A stretch of DNA of 64,000 nucleotides from Arcuatula senhousia (lineage: Eukaryota; Mollusca; Bivalvia; Mytilida; Mytilidae): the NCBI GenBank assembly GCA_963971305.1, contig OZ020305.1:15657001-15721000 (forward strand), written 5' to 3'. A program made the translations under genes and the position numbers. The notes beneath the pieces were generated by a model. The model saw only the letters and a program-made list of their open reading frames with translations, was not told where the DNA came from and ran no database searches. Below are positions 57,756-64,000 of this stretch, in pieces (the stretch's first letter is position 1; each line of letters begins with the position of its first letter).

Positions 57756-58485
57756 TAATGTAATTGAAAGATGTACAATTGCTTTTTTGTTTTATTTTGC
57801 CATTTCTTTTTGTTTTTTTTGTGTTTTTGTATTCCCATATGCAGTTAATGTGAATAGATACATATACATGTAATCATGTACATTGTTAATCAAGAATTTC
57901 ATTTATTGATTAATACCATATTCTTCAACTTTTCATTTATTAACTATGTCTTATCTTTTCTAGTATTTTTTATTGATACATGTATTTACCAAATTTACAA
58001 ACTTCTTCCAACCATTTAACTGGTGACAGCAAATACTTGTACACCTCTTTCAATACATTTAATTAACTTTTGTGTAAACATTTTGAAATTTAGAAAAAAA
58101 CAACATTTTTGTTAGACCTCAAGATACATGTTATATATGTAGATACGTTACTTTAATGTTGACTAAACATTTTTCATTTAATTATTATTTTTTTTAACTG
58201 TAGTTTATTTACCGCGTACATTTCCTGTCTCTTGTCGATTGATTAAGATTTACTTATATCTTAATCTTTTCTAAAATTTTGTTATTCCTATTGTTATCAT
58301 TGTCATGATTGTAGTTAATTTACTGCTTACATTTCATGTTTTATAACCTTACATATGCATTATTTATCATTGATAAACATACATGTATTTTAACTTAGTA
58401 ATGTAAGTTAGATCTAATATACTCTTTAGACATTTACAAGTCTAAAAAACAATTCACTGATTTTTGGGTTTTCCACAATTCTTTC
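57756..58485 (+). other. LINE inter-ORF spacer
   Basis: A 730-bp AT-rich stretch between the two LINE ORFs with many stops and no recognisable gene. It is long for a bicistronic LINE. Whether ORF2 is reached by reinitiation, an internal promoter or splicing cannot be told. Confidence 0.6.
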
Positions 58486-61400
58486 ATGAAACCAAAAGAA
58501 AACATTCTTACTAAACCACTTAAATCAGCCTTATGGAATATTGAAGGCTTTACTGTAGATAAAATTAATGATCCTTATTTTTTATCAGTCATTTCTGATT
58601 TTTATTTAATAGGCCTTATTGAAACCTGGACCAATGATACAGACTTAAATTTAGATATTTCTGGTTTTCAGATGATAGGAAAAAGTAATAGAACCAAACA
58701 TAAAAAAGCCAGAAGAAACTCAGGCGGCATTATTTTATATGCAAAAAACGCCATAGCTAAAGGAATCAGTAAACTAAAAAAATCACATTCAGACATCCTT
58801 TGGGTTAAGCTTGACAAAACCTTTTTTCATTTAGATAAAGATTTATATATTGCTACTATTTACATTTCTCCAGAAAGTTCTTCTTATACTAATGTATCTG
58901 GTATTGAACCAATCTATGAACAGCTACTTTCTGATGTCACTAAATACTCAGCTTTGGGGCACATTCTGGTCCAGGGTGATTTTAATGCCTATACTAATAA
59001 GAAACCTGATTTTGTTTTTAATGATAATCATTCAAATCAAGATGATTTGCTTTATGTTTCTGATGAAAATATGCCAAGGAATAATCTTGATCTCAAACTT
59101 GTCAACAATAGTGGTAAAATTTTACTGAATTTATGTAAAGAGTCTGGCCTCAGAATTTTAAATGGTAGAACTGTAGGTGATTTACAAGGAAAATTCACAT
59201 GTTTTACATACAATGGATGTAGTGTAGTAGATTATATGCTTGCTTCTAAAGATTTGATTAATGTAATTTCTGAATTTAATGTACACAACTTAACTTCATT
59301 ATCAAATCACTGTATTTTAAGCTGTTCATTACTTGCTTGCTTTATTCCACAGAATAAACAACAACTGCCACTGGATCCGATACCCAATAAATTTATATGG
59401 TCCCCTGAAGCTATTCAACTCTATAGTAAGAATACTAACAGTAAGGAAAGTATTTCCAAATTGAAAAGTTTTTTAGAAACAAATTTTAACAGCATTGACA
59501 ATGCATTATCAACCTTTAACTCAATTCTATATGATAATGCATCAAAATCTGCTAAGTTGGTGCAGAGACCCCAGACCCACAATAAAAAAGCTAAAAAATC
59601 AAATAGAAAACCTTGGTTTTCTGAATCTTGCAGAGAACTTCGAGTATCTGTCAAAAACTATGAAAAACTAGTCAACAAATATCCCTATAATGCAGAATAT
59701 AGAAAAAAATTCTACAGTCTGAGATCTAAACTTAGACGCTTAAACAAATATGAAGAGAAAAAATACTATCAATCTACAATCTCACAACTGAACTCATATG
59801 AAAAAGACCCCAAAACGTTTTGGAATATTATAAACAAACTCAACAACCAAAAACTTAGAAATAATAATTCTGATGAATTTCTGCCCCGAGAAGATTTTTT
59901 AAACTTTTACAAAAAATTAAACACAGATGACAATAACCATAACAATTTTCAAGCACAAGTAATGAGAGAATTCAACAATATTAAAAATAATAGCTCTAAT
60001 AGAAATCAATCAAATATTCTCAATTCTGAAATAACATGTGAAGAAATCTTGTCAGCTATTAAATCTGTAAAAAATGGTAAAAGTACCTCTGCTGACATGA
60101 TTTCTAATGAGATGCTTAAAAATGCTACTTCAGCTTTATTGAAACCACTTCATAAGTTATTTAATTTGATTTTTAGCTCAGGTCAATTTCCTGGAGCATG
60201 GAACGAAAGTTTCCTTGTTCTTATACATAAAAAAGGAGAAAAAATAGATCCTGGAAACTATAGAGGTATTTCAATAAGTTCAAACTTAGGTAAATTATTC
60301 AATAAAGTCTTGTATTATAGACTTGTTAAATTCATGGATAATGAAAATCTTATGAGCAAAAACCAAATAGGATTCAAAGAGAAATGTCGCACAAGTGATC
60401 ATATTTTTACTCTTAAATCTGTTATAGACCAATATAAAAACAACAAACAAAAAGTCTTTACTGCTTTCATAGATCTAAAGAAAGCATTTGATACTGTATG
60501 GAGAACTGGATTATTTTTTAAACTAATTAAAGGTAATATACCTCAAAATATATTCAACATTATTCAATCAATGTATACTAATACAACTACTCGAATCAAA
60601 TTCTCTGATGGATTAAGTCCATCCTTTCCATCAGAGAGGGGAGTCAAACAAGGCGATGTTCTAAGTCCCCTGCTTTTTAACTTTTTCATAAATGACCTGG
60701 TAAATAAGCTTGACAACTGTTCAACAGATCCAGTGGTTGTTGGTGATATACCTTTAAATATTTTATTATACGCTGATGACATTGTTATACTGTCAAAGAG
60801 CCAAGAAGGCTTACAGAAAAGTCTTGATATTTTAAATGAATATTGTATATCATGGAAATTACAAGTCAATACTGACAAATCAAAAATTATGGTATTTAAT
60901 TCAAACGGTAAAACATTTTTAAAACATTTTACATTTAATGAAACACTGCTTGAAACTGTTACAAGTTATTGCTACTTGGGTATAACTTTAAAGTATAATG
61001 GAAACTTTTGCCTTGCTGTAGACAGTCTTATGGAAAAGGCGAGAAAGGCATATTTTAAAATTAAGAAAACAATTGGTCTTAACAATGCATGTAAACTTTT
61101 AGAAAAACTTTTTGATAGTCTAGTTACCCCAATCCTTTTATATGGATGCGAAGTATGGGGTATTGACTTCAAATTTAAAGATTCAGATTCCTTTGAAAAA
61201 TTACATATAAAATTCATAAAAGAAATCTTAGGAGTTCACTGCAGAGCATCAAATGATGCATGCCGTGCTGAACTCAACAGAGTACCACTAAAAAACAAGA
61301 TAATATTTTCATCAATAAATTTTCTTCAACATATTATCTCATCTGAACACTCATTAATAAATAATGTATTTAAAAAGTCTCAAAATTCAAGCCCTTGGTT

Positions 61401-61956
61401 TAAAAAAATTAAAAATATTTTAGATGATCTTGGAATGTCATTTATAGCAAATGATTTAAACTTTTTAAAGAGCAATCTAAACCAAATTAAACAAAGAATA
61501 AACGACCAATGTTTTCAAAATCAACAATCTAATATAAATAAATCTGAAAAATTAGATTTCTTCAGAAAAGTCTACAGCACAGGCAAGAGGGCACCATACG
61601 TAGATATTCTGCAAAATAGAAATGATAGAGCTGCAGTATGTAAGATACGAATAAGCTCTCACACATTAATGATTGAAAGAGGAAGACATCTCCAAATTCC
61701 CAAAAATTTAAGACTATGTAATTTGTGTAATTCTGACCAGATTGAAGATGAAAATCACTTTTTATTTTATTGTTCAAAATATAAACAATTAAGAGAAACA
61801 TTTCATGATAAGTTATTAAACATTTTTCAAACCAAGAAGCATTTTTATTCCAAAAAGGTATATGACATTAACTTTCTCTTAAATAACACTTCATATACAA
61901 TACTAAAATTAACTTCCTCTTTCATATCTGATGGATTAAATATGAGAAAAAACTAA
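58486..61956 (+). CDS. LINE ORF2: AP endonuclease and reverse transcriptase
   Basis: 1156 codons, open throughout. The N-terminal APE-type endonuclease has LIETWTN, VQGDFNAY (about residue 163) and LSNHCIL (about 272), where the usual SDH reads SNH. The reverse transcriptase has AFIDLKKAFDTV (motif A, about 661), GVKQGDVLSPLLF (motif B region) and YADDIVILS (Asp764/Asp765). A C-terminal zinc knuckle, CNLC then ENHFLFYC, lies near 1077. These features and the ATTCTT tail place it in the L2/CR1 group. It reverse-transcribes its own RNA at nicked chromosomal sites. All reverse transcriptase catalytic residues are present; the SNH change may weaken the endonuclease or be tolerated. Confidence 0.93.
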   Translation: MKPKENILTKPLKSALWNIEGFTVDKINDPYFLSVISDFYLIGLIETWTNDTDLNLDISGFQMIGKSNRTKHKKARRNSGGIILYAKNAIAKGISKLKKSHSDILWVKLDKTFFHLDKDLYIATIYISPESSSYTNVSGIEPIYEQLLSDVTKYSALGHILVQGDFNAYTNKKPDFVFNDNHSNQDDLLYVSDENMPRNNLDLKLVNNSGKILLNLCKESGLRILNGRTVGDLQGKFTCFTYNGCSVVDYMLASKDLINVISEFNVHNLTSLSNHCILSCSLLACFIPQNKQQLPLDPIPNKFIWSPEAIQLYSKNTNSKESISKLKSFLETNFNSIDNALSTFNSILYDNASKSAKLVQRPQTHNKKAKKSNRKPWFSESCRELRVSVKNYEKLVNKYPYNAEYRKKFYSLRSKLRRLNKYEEKKYYQSTISQLNSYEKDPKTFWNIINKLNNQKLRNNNSDEFLPREDFLNFYKKLNTDDNNHNNFQAQVMREFNNIKNNSSNRNQSNILNSEITCEEILSAIKSVKNGKSTSADMISNEMLKNATSALLKPLHKLFNLIFSSGQFPGAWNESFLVLIHKKGEKIDPGNYRGISISSNLGKLFNKVLYYRLVKFMDNENLMSKNQIGFKEKCRTSDHIFTLKSVIDQYKNNKQKVFTAFIDLKKAFDTVWRTGLFFKLIKGNIPQNIFNIIQSMYTNTTTRIKFSDGLSPSFPSERGVKQGDVLSPLLFNFFINDLVNKLDNCSTDPVVVGDIPLNILLYADDIVILSKSQEGLQKSLDILNEYCISWKLQVNTDKSKIMVFNSNGKTFLKHFTFNETLLETVTSYCYLGITLKYNGNFCLAVDSLMEKARKAYFKIKKTIGLNNACKLLEKLFDSLVTPILLYGCEVWGIDFKFKDSDSFEKLHIKFIKEILGVHCRASNDACRAELNRVPLKNKIIFSSINFLQHIISSEHSLINNVFKKSQNSSPWFKKIKNILDDLGMSFIANDLNFLKSNLNQIKQRINDQCFQNQQSNINKSEKLDFFRKVYSTGKRAPYVDILQNRNDRAAVCKIRISSHTLMIERGRHLQIPKNLRLCNLCNSDQIEDENHFLFYCSKYKQLRETFHDKLLNIFQTKKHFYSKKVYDINFLLNNTSYTILKLTSSFISDGLNMRKN

Positions 61957-62229
61957 GTTTATAATCTTTCTGTTTTATGCATATTATTATACTATAACTG
62001 TTATAAAGGTTATTGTAAACACAATGCTTATAAAATCAATTCAAATATTATATGTTGTCATATAAATATAACATATATATACAATAAGTAGACACATGTA
62101 ATGACATACATATTAATTGTCAGGTTAAACATGTATTGTATTCTTTATATGTCACTTTATATAGGCCTTAACCATCTATTGTAGTTGAGTTTGAGCTAAT
62201 AAAATTATTCTTATTCTTATTCTTACAAT

Positions 62230-62284
62230 TAAAAAAGAGGAAACAATAGACAACTTTATACTTACCTGTGTTCTTTTGTTTCAG
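62230..62284 (+). other. Right-arm remainder with polB 5'-UTR acceptor
   Basis: This is the end of the right arm between LINE and polymerase copy. It keeps TTATACTTACCTG and a TTTGTTTCAG acceptor directly before the ATG. The sequence CTTACCTG is a splice donor only on the opposite strand. Confidence 0.7.
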
Positions 62285-62764
62285 ATGCCTAAGCAATTTA
62301 CCTGCAACCAATGTGAAGCGAGTTTTGAGAAGATGAGTCAGCTACATCGTCATAGACGATGGACCAACCACCGAGAGACTTACTCGTGTACGAGATGCAC
62401 CAAGACTTTTACAAGGCGGGAGAATCTACAAGCTCACATGACCCGCCACCAAATGGGTTACGAATGTACCCAATGCAACCAGGCCTTTGCCAACCAACGC
62501 CTTTTAGAGTTACATCAGCAAAGACATGGACAAAGAGGAGCAGGGCAACCGTTCCACATGGATGATCCGAAATCCTATTACACCATCAAACGGCAGGAGA
62601 AGAAAAGAATACTCAAGTTTGGAACTTCGAGAAATCATTATACCGTCACTTTTAAGGCATTTGAAGTCACGGACCTGCCTTCCATCTCAAGAACACTATA
62701 TCGGTTATTCGACTCCATCCTGCAAACCATTGGAGAAGAGATGAAAGAACACGACCTCGTTAAT

Positions 62765-63775
62765 AGAAAATAAAGAGATGTGGAATAAGTGTACGCGACA
62801 CAGCCCACAATTAAACGGCAATTTAGAAAAACCACAATGGACAACCGCCAGCAGCCTTCAACGAGGCCATTTGGCACTGCTCGTGGTTATGCAATTGGCC
62901 CATGGTCTAAATAAGATGCATATAATTCAAATCCAGCCCTGAAATAGTCACAGATAGACCCCCTTCTTAAACAAGGAACAGAAAACATAAAAAAGACAAG
63001 TACAAACGAAAGCTTTGTCAAGGATTCCTGGCTTAGGACAGGCACATGTAATATGTGGCGGGGTTAAACTAGTTTTTTGGGCCCAACCTTCCCCCTATCA
63101 ATATTCCCAGACGAAGCACAAAAACTAAACACACAATAAAAATCAAATCGATCAAAGTCCAATTCTACTAGAGAGAACCTAAGACAAAAAACAAGAACAA
63201 ACAAAAGGACGGTAAAGGAACTCTCTATAGAACACTCGCTGTTACTGACAGCTAGCTGAGAATCATCAATCGACTGATGTAAAAAAATCAAACGTATCGA
63301 TTTTAAATCCGACACAACACTTCAAGCAATAATGATTTAGTGAAGTGTCATCACACAAAACCGACACGCTTGATCGCTATAATGCTTAAAAATGACAATA
63401 GTAAAAACGTTTATCGAAGTTTTAAAGCGAGTATTAAGTTTTCAATATTTCTGCCAAAAAACACTAAATTCAAAGATTTAACTAAGATATTCATTTCATA
63501 TCCTTTCCGTAATAAATTTTGAAGCCAATTTTTCATTTCTATTGGATTGTTTTTAAATTTGTGAGCTTTATAAAAAACATTACCATAAAATACAGGATGT
63601 GATATTCCTTTCACTATAAGAAAGTGACGTGTACAATTAAATTTTTCAATAAGAGATCGATACTTGTGGAAGAATTTAGAAAAAGATTTTACTAATTTGT
63701 GGTATCGATAACCTTGTTTTAATAATTTTTCAGTAATTAAACGGTTTTTATTATTAAAATCAGAAACTGTCCATT
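62765..63775 (-). mobile_element. Penelope-like element fragment inside the right polB
   Basis: Reverse orientation. It has reverse transcriptase C-terminal codons (63776 down to about 63411), then about 640 bp of non-coding sequence shared with 38210-38770 and 42112-42219. It is 5'-truncated. The left polymerase gene supplies the empty site. Confidence 0.8.
63411..63770 (-). pseudogene. Penelope-like reverse transcriptase C-terminus
   Basis: The minus-strand frame reads RLITEKLLKQGYRYHKLVKS, then FHKYRSLIEKFN and GISHPVFYGNVFYKAHKF. These are the thumb-region motifs of Penelope-like reverse transcriptases. The ATG at 63612 only marks an internal Met. No GIY-YIG endonuclease motif is visible before the stop at 63411. 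Truncated and inactive. Confidence 0.75.
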
Positions 63776-64000
63776 GAAACCAACTCCCTCGACTTCCCGA
63801 TTGCCCTTCCCATATTACAACTCAAGGACTTGACTACGGAACTACTATTAAAGGAAATAGAGAGAGTATTACAATCTCATGAGGAGTTTGTATTGGATGG
63901 AAGTTTAGAATTAGATGTCCTTCACGTATCCATTCCCGAAGGAAGCGGGCGGAAACGGTGCAATTACGTTGATCTCGAGAGAATGCTGAAAGACAAACAA

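Larger units (their letters stand above)
55611..62223 (+). mobile_element. Full-length L2/CR1-type LINE, both ORFs intact
   Basis: A 6.6-kb non-LTR retrotransposon inserted in the right arm. TACAAT flanks it at 55605-55610 and 62224-62229 (target-site duplication), and the left arm gives the empty site. It has a 5' UTR, ORF1, a 730-bp spacer, ORF2, and a 3' end AATAAAATTATTC followed by ATTCTT repeats as in L2-clade elements. Intact ORFs and a clean duplication suggest recent insertion. Confidence 0.92.
62285..64000 (+). pseudogene. polB: Right copy of the family B polymerase, interrupted, runs off window
   Basis: The ATG at 62285 (MPKQFTCNQCEASF) opens a copy of the 46972-51027 gene. The protein is the same as the left copy over residues 15-158, with changes at residues 2 and 13 only. 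At 62764 the frame is broken by a 1-kb Penelope fragment, after which polymerase sequence resumes at 63776 (TNSLDFPIALPILQLKD) and continues past the window end. The AA at the insertion point seems duplicated. The copy cannot make full-length polymerase. Confidence 0.9.

Overview
The window looks like nuclear DNA of a bivalve mollusc, probably mussel-like. The evidence is AT-rich sequence, GT-AG introns, a multi-exon PARP gene, L2/CR1-type LINEs, Penelope-like elements, and dense short palindrome-headed repeats with internal arrays of about 130-170 bp, as in bivalve pearl/BIV160-type repeats. The species is inferred; no rRNA or mitochondrial marker is present. No tRNA, rRNA or CRISPR array was recognised.

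Region 1 (13-37254, + strand) is the 3' part of a PARP14-like ADP-ribosyltransferase gene. Ten exons, phase-compatible throughout, encode a macro domain, a KH-like region, a WWE-like domain and a PARP catalytic domain ending at 35212. A long 3' UTR with poly(A) signals at 36947 and 37249 follows. The introns are packed with repeats. I label the palindrome-headed families by their first bases: F1 AGCTCACC (F1b is a divergent subtype), F2 ATACGACC, F3 ATACCCCC, F4 ATGTCGCC, F5 GTCTCGCC, F6 AGTCCCC, F7 ATGTCTCCC, F8 ATACCCTGCC, F9 ATGCCCCC. Where the ends are clear they share a 5' palindrome, a GTC-rich stretch, internal tandem repeats, a 3' hairpin and a terminal CTTG next to TT. They look like non-autonomous Helentron-type (HINE/pearl-like) elements. 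Intron 7 holds a 15-kb stack of nested copies.

Region 2 (37.3-46.4 kb) is a transposon graveyard: an F1 copy interrupted by Penelope UTR sequence, a composite foldback element (40455-41880), and a Penelope-like element split by an F5 copy that itself carries a dead LINE.

Region 3 (about 46.2 kb to beyond the window end) is the most striking part. It is a large head-to-head palindrome. Each arm carries, from the centre outwards, a small lysine-rich C2H2 protein gene and a protein-primed-type family B DNA polymerase gene with N-terminal C2H2 fingers. The left polymerase ORF is intact (1351 codons). The right copy is broken by a full-length 6.6-kb LINE inserted just upstream and by a Penelope fragment inside it. 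The centre (53108-53585) is a tandemly duplicated block with clustered ETS, YY1 and CRE-like sites, placed as a bidirectional promoter. No integrase, ATPase, protease or capsid gene is visible, so this may be a derived Polinton/Maverick relative or a distinct palindromic PolB element.

The layout suggests that host PARP expression depends only on the exons of region 1, while regions 2 and 3 are mobile DNA. In region 3 the central block would drive the two small-protein genes outwards, and each polymerase gene would have its own E-box-rich promoter and 5'-UTR intron.
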